NCBI GenBank assembly: GCA_013813345.1
Contig: JACCRW010000407.1
Location: 1-6,309 of the forward strand
Direction: 5' to 3'
DNA: 6,309 bases
Origin: Actinomycetota bacterium
Lineage (GTDB): Bacteria > Actinomycetota > Thermoleophilia > Gaiellales > Gaiellaceae
The position numbers were made by a program, and so were the translations under genes. A model generated the notes under the pieces. That model saw only the letters and a program-made list of their open reading frames with translations. It made no database searches and had not been told where the DNA came from. Below, one piece after another: positions 1 to 5,435 of this stretch (the first letter of the stretch is position 1; the number at the start of each line of letters is the position of its first letter).

Positions 1-51
1 AGGACTCACACGATCCGTGCGGTCTTCCGGTGCCGCTGAGCCGTAGCCGGA

Positions 52-57
52 TACCCT
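52..57 (+). promoter_or_regulatory. Possible -10 box for tRNA-Ser
   Basis: TACCCT fits the TANNNT pattern of actinobacterial -10 elements and ends 11 nt before the mature tRNA 5' end, which would give a leader of only a few nucleotides. No TTGACA-like -35 is visible at 17-18 nt upstream, so this rests on position and the -10 pattern alone. Confidence 0.25.
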
Positions 58-68
58 GTCGCTCGCCC

Positions 69-157
69 GGAGAGGTGTCCGAGCGGCCGAAGGAGCGCGA
101 CTGGAAATCGCGTACGCGTCGAAAGGCGTGTCGCGGGTTCAAATCCCGCCCTCTCCG
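69..157 (+). tRNA. tRNA-Ser (anticodon GGA)
   Basis: The full class II cloverleaf can be drawn. The acceptor stem GGAGAGG (69-75) pairs with CCTCTCC (150-156), followed by discriminator G157. The D-stem is TCC/GGA (78-80/92-94). The anticodon stem is CGCGA/TCGCG (96-100/108-112) with loop CTGGAAA and anticodon GGA at 103-105. The long variable arm typical of tRNA-Ser has stem ACGC (114-117) with GCGT (126-129). The T-arm is GCGGG-TTCAAAT-CCCGC (133-149). No CCA is encoded, as the next bases are TTT. It decodes UCC and UCU serine codons. A strong hairpin begins just past the 3' end. Confidence 0.97.
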
Positions 158-159
158 TT

Positions 160-194
160 TGGGCCGGAATCAGCTGGGAGCAGATTCCGGCCTA
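160..194. terminator. Hairpin between convergent tRNA-Ser and cytochrome c genes
   Basis: GGCCGGAATC (162-171) is perfectly complementary to GATTCCGGCC (183-192). Flanking bases add a G.T and a T-A pair, and after one A.A mismatch the inner GCT/AGC pairs close a GGG loop. It lies 2 nt past the tRNA-Ser end and about 18 nt past the stop of the minus-strand cytochrome gene. It is symmetric enough to serve both directions. There is no T-tract on either side, which is common for actinobacterial terminators. Confidence 0.7.
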
Positions 195-211
195 GGCTTG
201 GAGCCGCAGCT

Positions 212-829
212 CTAGCCGCTTGTAGATTCGACGACGAACGAGGTGACGTCGGCGATCTGCTTGTCGTCGAGCTCGCCCTCGAACGCCGGCATCGCGCCGG
301 CGCCTTCCCGCACGCGCTGCTCGACGAGAGCGGCGTCGGGCTGCGAGTCGTCGAGGTTCGGGCCGATGTTGCCCGACGAGCCCGCGGCCTCGAGTGTGTG
401 ACAGCCGCCGCAACCGGCCGAGGCGAAGACGGCCTCTCCGGCGGCGGCGTCGCCGGCGCCGGTTTCGGTCTCGCCGCCGGTTTCGGTCTCGCCGCCGGTC
501 TCGGTCTCCGTCTCGGCGCCGGTTCCGGTCTGCGTCGTCGTCGGCTCGTCGCTTGTCTCGGTCACCTCGGCCGCGTCGCCTTCCTCCTCGCTCTCCTTGG
601 CGAAGACGACGACGGCAGCGATCATCGCCACGAAGAGCAGCGCGGACACGGCGACGTAGGCGCCGAGGCGCCGGCCCGGAAAGCCCGGATTCCGACGGGG
701 CAGCACGAACGAGGAGACGAGCGCAAAGGCGATGAAGGCGAGCGCGACGAGCCCGAGCCCGATCTTTCCGTTCGTCGTGATCCCCAGCAACGGCACCGCG
801 CCGGAACCTACCACCCCGCGACGCGGCAA
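212..829 (-). CDS. Membrane-anchored c-type cytochrome (mono-heme, class I)
   Basis: Predicted small electron carrier held at the outer face of the cytoplasmic membrane; its partner is not identifiable here. Counting from the TTG at 829 (205 aa), there are two hydrophobic helices at about 22-43 and 57-77. An acidic Glu/Thr/Gly linker follows (about 78-128, with repeated GGETET units). A compact C-terminal heme domain carries CGGCH at 140-144 (heme attachment and proximal His), a GPNLD loop near 156-160, and Met180 in GAMPAF as the likely distal ligand. The TTG start is 4 nt past the clpS stop. A GTG at 796 (residue 12), preceded by a purine-rich GGTGG stretch, is an equally plausible start and leaves both helices intact. 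It probably forms one transcript with clpS. The class is firm from the heme and Met motifs; the physiological role is unknown. Confidence 0.9.
   Translation of the reverse strand: MPRRGVVGSGAVPLLGITTNGKIGLGLVALAFIAFALVSSFVLPRRNPGFPGRRLGAYVAVSALLFVAMIAAVVVFAKESEEEGDAAEVTETSDEPTTTQTGTGAETETETGGETETGGETETGAGDAAAGEAVFASAGCGGCHTLEAAGSSGNIGPNLDDSQPDAALVEQRVREGAGAMPAFEGELDDKQIADVTSFVVESTSG
459..508 (+). repeat. 18-bp tandem repeat inside the cytochrome linker
   Basis: An 18-bp unit beginning CCGGTTTCGG occurs identically at 459-476 and 477-494, with a degenerate, partial third copy from 495. On the coding (minus) strand it encodes the repeated GGETET units of the spacer between membrane anchor and heme domain. 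Because 18 is divisible by three, copy changes would only lengthen or shorten the linker. Confidence 0.8.
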
Positions 830-833
830 AGGG

Positions 834-1133
834 TCACTGGCGGTCGAGTGGCGCCATCGTCAGGCCGTGCGCCTCGAGTTGCGACCAGTAGTGCTCGGCC
901 CGCTCCCGGTGGCCCGACCAGACGATCGCTCGCCCGGTGGAGTGGATCCGGTTCGCGAGCGCCATCCCCCGGTCGTAGCCGACCCCTGGCAGCACGGATG
1001 AGAGTGCGAACGCGACGCCCTCGAAGGTGTTGTGGTTGTCGTTCAGGACGACCACGTGCCACGGTGCATCGAGGTCGCCGCCGGTACCCCGACGGGCTCG
1101 CTCCCGCGGCGGAGTCTGGGTGGACGGGCTCAT
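834..1133 (-). CDS. clpS: ClpS-family N-degron adaptor for the Clp protease
   Basis: ClpS delivers proteins with destabilising N-terminal residues to the ClpC/ClpA-ClpP protease in the cytoplasm. From the ATG at 1133 the product is 99 aa, normal for the family. A disordered, basic tail (1-23) is followed by the core from PWHVVVLNDN (24-33) to the C-terminal LTMAPL. The substrate-pocket region reads NDNHNTFEG (31-39), and IHSTGRA at 63-69 carries the conserved pocket His64. The usual second Asp of the NDD motif is Asn33 here, and the gate Met of E. coli ClpS (Met40) aligns with Phe37. The reading frame is open to 1205, but the internal ATG places the tail at a typical length and sits 8 nt after a TANNNT box. 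The cytochrome c gene follows within a few bases. No Clp ATPase or protease lies in the window. Confidence 0.92.
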   Translation of the reverse strand: MSPSTQTPPRERARRGTGGDLDAPWHVVVLNDNHNTFEGVAFALSSVLPGVGYDRGMALANRIHSTGRAIVWSGHRERAEHYWSQLEAHGLTMAPLDRQ

Positions 1134-1141
1134 CGACGGAG

Positions 1142-1147
1142 ACGTTA
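1142..1147 (-). promoter_or_regulatory. Possible -10 box of clpS (leaderless type)
   Basis: Read on the minus strand, TAACGT fits TANNNT and ends 8 nt before the clpS ATG, the usual spacing for a leaderless actinobacterial transcript starting at or next to the start codon. No Shine-Dalgarno sequence precedes the ATG, which agrees with leaderless initiation. No good -35 is seen. Confidence 0.4.
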
Positions 1148-1157
1148 GACAATCGCT

Positions 1158-1163
1158 TAGGGT
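1158..1163 (+). promoter_or_regulatory. Possible -10 box of the aminopeptidase operon (leaderless type)
   Basis: TAGGGT fits TANNNT and ends 8 nt before the GTG at 1172, mirroring the clpS side. The same bases contain AGGG (1159-1162), which at 9 nt from the GTG could instead act as a weak ribosome binding site, so the two readings compete. No clear -35 is visible. Confidence 0.35.
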
Positions 1164-1171
1164 TGACGGCC

Positions 1172-2389
1172 GTGACTCCGGACGAGCGGCTCGATCGGTA
1201 TGCACGCCTCGCGGTCGAGGTCGGCTCGAACGTCGGCGAGGGCCAGGTGCTCTTCATCAACTGCCTGGTCGAGCACGCGCCGCTCGCGCGGGCGATGGCC
1301 CGCGTCGCCTACGAGCGAGGCGCGCGCTACGTCGACGTCGACTACGTCGATCAGCACGCGCGTCACGCGCGGATCGAGCACGCGCCCGAGGACACGCTCG
1401 ACTGGTCGGCGCCGTGGGCGCTGAGCAAAATCGACTACATCGCCGAGCACCACGGCGCCCTGATCCAAATCTCCGGCGATCCGGAGCCCGAGCTCTTCGC
1501 CGATCTCGACGGCGCCCGCGTCGGCAAGACGCGGGCGAAGGAGGTGGCGGAGCGCTACCTCGGAACGATGAACAAGCGGTTGATGAACTGGTCGATCGTC
1601 GCCTATCCGAACGAGGGCTGGGCGCGCACGGTCTTCGGAGAGCCCGATGTCGAGCGGCTCTGGGACGCGGTTGCAGCGGCCACGAGGCTGGACGAGGCCG
1701 ATCCGGTCGAGGCGTGGCGGCTGCACATCGAGAAGCTCGCGCAGCGGGCGCACGCGCTTTCCGAGCGGCGGCTCGACGCGATCCGCTTCCGCGGACCCGG
1801 CACCGACCTCACGGTGGGCCTGACCCCCCGCACCGTCTGGTGCACCGCGAAGGACGTGACCGTCGACGGTCGGGAGCACGTCGTCAACATGCCGACCGAG
1901 GAGGTGTTCACGAGCCCCGACCGCCGCCGCACCGAAGGCGTCGTCCGCTCGACGACGCCGCTCGCCCTGGCCGGCACGATCGTCCGCGACCTCGAAGTCC
2001 GCTTCGAGGGCGGGCGGGCGGTCGACGTGAGCGCGAGCTCCGGGGGCGACGTCGTCCGCGAGCAGATGCGCTCCGACGAGGGCGGCGCGATGCTCGGCGA
2101 GATCGCGCTCGTGGACGGCGAATCGCGCGTGGGCAAGACGGGCCTCGTCTTCCTGAACACGCTCTTCGACGAGAACGCCACCTGCCACATCGCCTACGGC
2201 TCGGGCATCCTGGAGGGGATCGAGGGCGGCGGCGAGGCGAGCGAGGACGAGCTCGCCGCGCTCGGCTTCAACACCTCGACGATCCACACCGACTTCATGA
2301 TCGGCGGCCCCGAGGTCGAGGTGGACGGGCTCGAGGCGGGAGGCGGCGCCGTGCCGATCCTCCGCGGCGAGACCTGGCAGCTCGGCTGA
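1172..2389 (+). CDS. M29-family metallo-aminopeptidase (AmpS/aminopeptidase T type)
   Basis: Cytoplasmic dimetal exopeptidase that removes N-terminal residues from peptides. The 405-aa length is normal for the family. The M29 metal-site signatures are present in order: PTEEVFT (241-247, Glu243/Glu244), LGEIALV (308-314, Glu310), CHIAYG (338-343, His339 and Tyr342) and IHTDFMIG (371-378, His372 and Asp374), so the enzyme should be active. The N-terminal half, with VTPDERLDRY at the very start, matches the usual family beginning and supports the GTG at 1172. The frame stays open far upstream, to about 128, but that part runs antisense across clpS and the cytochrome. An in-frame TTG at 1163 would add three residues. 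It is the first gene of a plus-strand run with the thioesterase (8 nt later) and the GFA protein. Substrate preference cannot be read from sequence. Confidence 0.95.
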   Translation: MTPDERLDRYARLAVEVGSNVGEGQVLFINCLVEHAPLARAMARVAYERGARYVDVDYVDQHARHARIEHAPEDTLDWSAPWALSKIDYIAEHHGALIQISGDPEPELFADLDGARVGKTRAKEVAERYLGTMNKRLMNWSIVAYPNEGWARTVFGEPDVERLWDAVAAATRLDEADPVEAWRLHIEKLAQRAHALSERRLDAIRFRGPGTDLTVGLTPRTVWCTAKDVTVDGREHVVNMPTEEVFTSPDRRRTEGVVRSTTPLALAGTIVRDLEVRFEGGRAVDVSASSGGDVVREQMRSDEGGAMLGEIALVDGESRVGKTGLVFLNTLFDENATCHIAYGSGILEGIEGGGEASEDELAALGFNTSTIHTDFMIGGPEVEVDGLEAGGGAVPILRGETWQLG

Positions 2390-2397
2390 TCGCCTCG

Positions 2398-2772
2398 ATG
2401 CCCGACTTCCCGCACGTCCGCTGCGAGCGCGTCCGCTTCCGGGACTGCGACGCGTTGGGTCACGTCAACAACGCGGTCTACTCGACCTACCTCGAGGAGG
2501 CGCGGATGGACGTCCTCGGCGGGCTCCGCGAGTTCATCCTCGCGCGGGTCGAGATCGACTTCCGCGCCGAGCTCCGCGCCGGCGAGGAGATCGAGGTCGG
2601 GACGCGAGTGGGACGGCTCGGCACGAAGAGCTTCGAGCTCGAGCACGAGATCCGCGCCGACGGTCGCGTGGCCGCCGAGGCGAAGAGCGTGCTCGTCGCC
2701 TACGACTACGGCCGGGCCGAGAGCGTGCCGCTGTCCGAGAGCCTGCGCGCTCGGTTGAGCGAGGCCCGGTGA
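2398..2772 (+). CDS. 4HBT-like hotdog acyl-CoA thioesterase
   Basis: Single hotdog-fold domain of the 4-hydroxybenzoyl-CoA thioesterase/YbgC superfamily, 124 aa, expected to hydrolyse acyl-CoA thioesters in the cytoplasm. The hallmark N-terminal motif is intact: RFRDCDALGHVNN at 13-25, with Asp16 at the catalytic position of the family and GHVNN at the helix start, followed by AVYSTYLEEAR (26-36). The beta strands ILARVEIDF (47-55) and AEAKSVLVAYDY (93-104) follow. The loop between helix and second strand is shorter than usual, which makes the protein slightly short for the family. The start is the ATG 8 nt past the aminopeptidase stop; no Shine-Dalgarno is visible, so translational coupling is likely. 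The stop codon overlaps the GTG of the next gene. The acyl substrate is unknown. Confidence 0.9.
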   Translation: MPDFPHVRCERVRFRDCDALGHVNNAVYSTYLEEARMDVLGGLREFILARVEIDFRAELRAGEEIEVGTRVGRLGTKSFELEHEIRADGRVAAEAKSVLVAYDYGRAESVPLSESLRARLSEAR

Positions 2773-3188
2773 CGGTCGAGCTGCCTCTCACCGGCGGCTG
2801 CGGGTGCGGCGCAGTGCGTTTCGAGGTCGACGCGCCCCTCCTCTCTGCGTCCTACTGTCACTGCACGCGCTGCCAACGCCGAACGGGGACCGCCGCCTCG
2901 CCGAACGCGCGAACGGCACCGGGCTCGTTCAAGCTCGTCGCGGGCCAGGAGCATGTCCGCGCGTGGGCACCCGCTGGAGGCTTCGAGAAGTCGTTCTGCG
3001 GCCTCTGCGGCTCGGCGCTCTTCAGCCGCGATCCCGAGAATCCGGAGACGATCGGCGTTCGCCTCGGCGCCTTCGACGGCGATCCCGGCATCCGTCCGCA
3101 GTGGCACCAGTTCGTCGCCTACGCGCCGCCGTGGGAGCCCCTGTCGGACGACGGCCTGCCGCGGTATCCGGAGTCGCGACCGACGTAG
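2769..3188 (+). CDS. GFA/CENP-V domain zinc-binding protein (Mss4-like fold)
   Basis: 139-aa protein of the family named after glutathione-dependent formaldehyde-activating enzyme. Most members have unproven activity, and a glutathione role is uncertain in an actinobacterium. The cysteine pattern is complete: GGCGCGAVRF (Cys11, Cys13), YCHCTRCQ (Cys30, Cys32, Cys35) and FCGLCGSALF (Cys77, Cys80), giving one structural and one labile zinc site as in the family. The C-terminal part with WHQFVAYAPPW (about 112-122) is also typical. The GTG start overlaps the preceding TGA as GTGA, a classic coupled arrangement, and GAGG lies just upstream. It is the last gene of the aminopeptidase-thioesterase-GFA run. 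The 79 bp to the kinase hold no obvious hairpin. Confidence 0.93.
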   Translation: MTVELPLTGGCGCGAVRFEVDAPLLSASYCHCTRCQRRTGTAASPNARTAPGSFKLVAGQEHVRAWAPAGGFEKSFCGLCGSALFSRDPENPETIGVRLGAFDGDPGIRPQWHQFVAYAPPWEPLSDDGLPRYPESRPT

Positions 3189-3255
3189 AACAAGGGAGGC
3201 AGCGACGATCAGCGCCCGCCCGGTGCCGTTGCCTGAAACCGTTCCACCGTCGCCG

Positions 3256-3261
3256 TACGAT
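3256..3261 (+). promoter_or_regulatory. Possible -10 box upstream of the histidine kinase
   Basis: TACGAT fits TANNNT and ends 6 nt before the chosen ATG at 3268, compatible with a leaderless transcript. The only -35-like sequence, TTGCCT at 3229-3234, is 21 nt away and too far. The kinase could equally be transcribed from the operon upstream. Confidence 0.3.
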
Positions 3262-3267
3262 GGCCTC

Positions 3268-4884
3268 ATGCGTCACGAGCAGGAGTTGACACGCCTCGTG
3301 GGCGAGCAGAGTGCGCTCCGGCGCGTAGCGACGCTCGTGGCGGCCGGGATCGGCGAGAAGGAGCTGGTGGACGCGCTCACGTCGGAGATCGGGAGCCTCT
3401 TCGGGGCGCAGCGGGCGAACACGATGCGCTGGGACGGGGACTCGATCGAGGTGATCGGCGAGTGGAGCTCGGACGGGAAGGCCGCGATGGCCGGACAAGT
3501 CTTCACCTACGGTGGCGACACGATCGTGGCGCGTGTCGTCGGCTCGGGCGCACCGGCGCGCATCGACGCGCTGTCCGATCTCCAGACCGACTTCGCGCGC
3601 GAGCGCTGGCGCGAGCTCGGGATCGAGGCCTCGATCGGCGCTCCGATCGTCGTCGACCGCTCGGTCTGGGGCGTCGTCACCGCTTCGCGCACGGCGACGG
3701 ACGACTCGTTCCCCCGGGGAGCGGAGACGAGCCTCGGAGACTTTGCGGCCCTCGTCGCCCAGGCGATTGCGAACGCCCAGGCCCGCCGCGAGGCAACCTC
3801 GCTCGCCGAGGAGCAGGCGGCGCTCCGGCGGGTGGCGACGCTCGTCGCGGCCGGACGGCCTCGGGCGGAGGTCGTCGAAGCGGTGACGCGAGAGGCGACG
3901 ATCCTCTTCGGGGCCGAGACCGTGAGCCTGATGCGGTGGGAAGGCGTGCGGGACGAGGTCTCGGTGGTTGGTGGCTGGAGCGTCGGCGACGAGCCTCCGA
4001 TCCCACCCGGCTCGCTCTACCACCCGATGCCCGGCAGCCCGACGCTGCGCGTCCTCGAGACCGGCTACCCCACCCGAACCGACGAGATCTCGAGCGAGCT
4101 GGGAGCCTGCTTCGCGATCTCGGCGCCCGTGATCGTGAACGCGAGTCTCTGGGGCGCTTTGACCGCGCTCAGGCCGGAATTGCCGTTCTCGGCCGGGAGC
4201 GAGGTGCGCCTGCGCAGCTTCGCCGACCTCACGGCGCAATCGGTGGCGAACGCTCTCGCCCAGGAGGAGATGCAAGCCTCACGGGCGCGAATCGTCCGCG
4301 CGGCCGACGAAGCGCGCGAACGTCTCGAGCGGAACCTCCACGACGGCGCCCAGCAGCGGCTCGTCGCGGTGTCGATCTCGCTCCGCCTCGCGACGGCCCG
4401 ACTCCCGGACGGAGCCGACGAGGCGCGCTCGCTGCTCACCGCCGCCGCGGAGGAGCTGACGCACGCGATCGACGACCTCCGCGTCCTCGCCCGCGGAATC
4501 CATCCGGCGATCCTGACCGAGCGCGGGCTCGGCCCCGCCCTACAGGTCCTGGCCGACCGGACGCGGCTCCCGGTCACGATCGCCAACGAACTCCCAACGC
4601 GGCTTCCGGCGCCGGTCGAGGCCGCGGCCTACTACGTCGTCGCCGAGTCGCTGACGAACATCTCCAAGTACGCCCACGCCTCGGCTGTCGAGGTACGGGT
4701 CACCCGCTCCGACGGAATCGCCCGCGTCGAGGTGGTGGACGACGGGATCGGCGGCGCAGACCCCTCGCGCGGCTCGGGACTGCGCGGTCTCGCCGATCGG
4801 GTCGAGGCGCTCGACGGCCGGCTCGGGCTCGAGAGCCCTGCCTCGGCAGGAACGCGCGTCTGGGCCGAGATCCCCCTGCGGTGA
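3268..4884 (+). CDS. Soluble NarL-type sensor histidine kinase with two tandem GAF domains
   Basis: Cytoplasmic two-component sensor, 538 aa, without membrane helices. GAF1 spans about 22-168 and GAF2 about 191-332. Each is preceded by a near-identical coiled segment (EQSALRRVATLVAAG at 13 and EQAALRRVATLVAAG at 182). The HisKA_3 dimerisation helix follows, with the phosphoacceptor His358 in RNLHDGAQQRLVAVSISLRL (355-374). The ATPase domain contains the N-box ESLTNISKYAHA (Asn464), DDGIGG (491-496) and GSGLRGLADRV (502-512). All catalytic motifs are intact, so it should autophosphorylate. The GAF ligand cannot be inferred. The ATG at 3268 lies 79 bp past the GFA gene without a clear ribosome binding site. 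The frame is open further upstream, including a GTG at 3223, so the N-terminus is not certain. The cognate LuxR/NarL-type response regulator is not in the window, leaving the kinase an orphan here. A hairpin at 4905-4924 ends the unit. Confidence 0.94.
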   Translation: MRHEQELTRLVGEQSALRRVATLVAAGIGEKELVDALTSEIGSLFGAQRANTMRWDGDSIEVIGEWSSDGKAAMAGQVFTYGGDTIVARVVGSGAPARIDALSDLQTDFARERWRELGIEASIGAPIVVDRSVWGVVTASRTATDDSFPRGAETSLGDFAALVAQAIANAQARREATSLAEEQAALRRVATLVAAGRPRAEVVEAVTREATILFGAETVSLMRWEGVRDEVSVVGGWSVGDEPPIPPGSLYHPMPGSPTLRVLETGYPTRTDEISSELGACFAISAPVIVNASLWGALTALRPELPFSAGSEVRLRSFADLTAQSVANALAQEEMQASRARIVRAADEARERLERNLHDGAQQRLVAVSISLRLATARLPDGADEARSLLTAAAEELTHAIDDLRVLARGIHPAILTERGLGPALQVLADRTRLPVTIANELPTRLPAPVEAAAYYVVAESLTNISKYAHASAVEVRVTRSDGIARVEVVDDGIGGADPSRGSGLRGLADRVEALDGRLGLESPASAGTRVWAEIPLR

Positions 4885-4904
4885 CGGCCGAGGCGGAGGT
4901 GCCG

Positions 4905-4924
4905 ACTCCGCTTCGAGGCGGAGT
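4905..4924 (+). terminator. Hairpin terminator after the histidine kinase
   Basis: ACTCCGC (4905-4911) pairs perfectly with GCGGAGT (4918-4924) around the loop TTCGAG, starting 20 nt past the kinase stop. No T-tract follows. It also marks the last sequence of ordinary chromosomal character before the tRNA-derived repeat and the less GC-rich segment. Confidence 0.6.
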
Positions 4925-4928
4925 GGTG

Positions 4929-4954
4929 GTGGGCACATTTGGGATCGAACAAGG
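4929..4954 (+). repeat. Displaced tRNA-Val 3'-end fragment (candidate left attachment site)
   Basis: These 26 bp match 6195-6220, the 3' end of the intact tRNA-Val gene, at 21 positions in the same orientation, without gaps. The matched part runs from the T-stem through the T-loop and acceptor stem to the discriminator. Four of the five differences are transitions. On the minus strand the fragment ends in CCCACCA, so an encoded CCA tail is visible here but not in the intact gene. Similarity stops abruptly on the side towards the inserted segment. The T-stem no longer pairs, so this is not a functional tRNA. A chance match is a real alternative, because tRNA 3' ends are conserved and the match is short. 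Confidence 0.6.
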
Positions 4955-5412
4955 TTGAACGTGCTCTACAAGGGACTACTCATCAGAACCAGCCCCACGC
5001 ATGGCTGCACGGTGCGATCGGGAGGAAATCCCAGCCCCATCATCTGCGCGCACGCCGTCAGTACCTCTGGGCTGAGCAGTCGCGGCCGGACGTGCGTTGG
5101 GCTGGATCCTGGGTCGTAGTTCTTCACGACGGCACGATCGAGTACGGGTGGTGTGTGGCGTGCGATCGACCTCTGAACGATCAGGAGAGCCGGGCGCGGG
5201 GAGTCGGGCCTGATTGTTTGGGTTGGCTTGGCGACGACGGTTCCGCCGCCGAGGTTGCTGCCGCTGCTGAGGTCGATCGCTTCCGGTGGGTCATAGAGGC
5301 TCATCGGCGGCGTGATCCTCACGGACGTGACCCAATTCGGATCGCGGGTCGGCTGCTCGACCGTGAGACCGGCAAGGTCCTCTTCGAGACCGCTTCCGAC
5401 TTGATCACGTAA
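4939..5412 (+). CDS. Hypothetical protein with a DUF6011-like zinc knuckle
   Basis: 157-aa ORF of unknown function. Its one recognisable part is CVACDRPLNDQESRARGVGP followed by DC (72-93). This fits the pattern C-x2-C-(G/D)-R-x-L-x-(D/S)-x-x-S-x-x-x-G-x-G-P-x-C of DUF6011 domains, small putative zinc-binding modules common in actinobacterial phage, plasmid and island proteins. The C-terminal region, with RIAGRLLDRETGKVLFE (134-150), resembles no enzyme I know. The only start codon before residue 52 is a TTG at 4939. It lies inside the tRNA-derived repeat, so the first residues would be encoded by old tRNA sequence; a GTG at 5092 is the next option. The gene is therefore probably truncated at its 5' end, or begins somewhere I cannot resolve. 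It converges with the pseudogene, with 23 bp between stops. Codon use is less GC-biased than in the upstream genes. Confidence 0.6.
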   Translation: MGSNKVERALQGTTHQNQPHAWLHGAIGRKSQPHHLRARRQYLWAEQSRPDVRWAGSWVVVLHDGTIEYGWCVACDRPLNDQESRARGVGPDCLGWLGDDGSAAEVAAAAEVDRFRWVIEAHRRRDPHGRDPIRIAGRLLDRETGKVLFETASDLIT

Positions 5413-5435
5413 CCCACCCGGCAACGGCATGCACA

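Noticed and set aside
128..1171. Long open frame upstream of and continuous with the aminopeptidase (a 753-aa reading)
   Set aside because: It runs antisense across the cytochrome c and clpS genes, gives low-complexity Arg/Gly/Ala sequence and overlaps the tRNA-Ser end. The family normally begins at the residues encoded from 1172.
1157..2287. 376-aa minus-strand ORF opposite the aminopeptidase
   Set aside because: Antisense shadow caused by high GC at third codon positions; no recognisable domain, whereas the + strand has all M29 metal-site motifs.
1027..2397. Large second plus-strand frame over the aminopeptidase (581 aa, continuous with the thioesterase)
   Set aside because: The part before 2398 is Arg-rich out-of-frame translation of the aminopeptidase; only the C-terminal 124 aa are a real domain.
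3022..4275. 417-aa minus-strand ORF opposite the kinase
   Set aside because: Arg/His-rich composition without motifs, fully covered by the GAF domains on the + strand.
4929..4975. A second complete tRNA gene on the minus strand, ending in CCCACCA
   Set aside because: GTAGAGCAC looks like the end of a D-arm, but no anticodon arm fits, the T-stem (CCTTG/CCAAA) does not pair and no 5' acceptor strand is found. It is only a 3' fragment.
4882..5412. Read-through fusion of the kinase with the downstream DUF6011-like ORF, which is in the same frame
   Set aside because: The kinase ends at its natural C-terminus (TRVWAEIPLR), a hairpin follows, and the 54 bases between would encode tRNA-derived and hairpin sequence; the shared frame is most likely chance.
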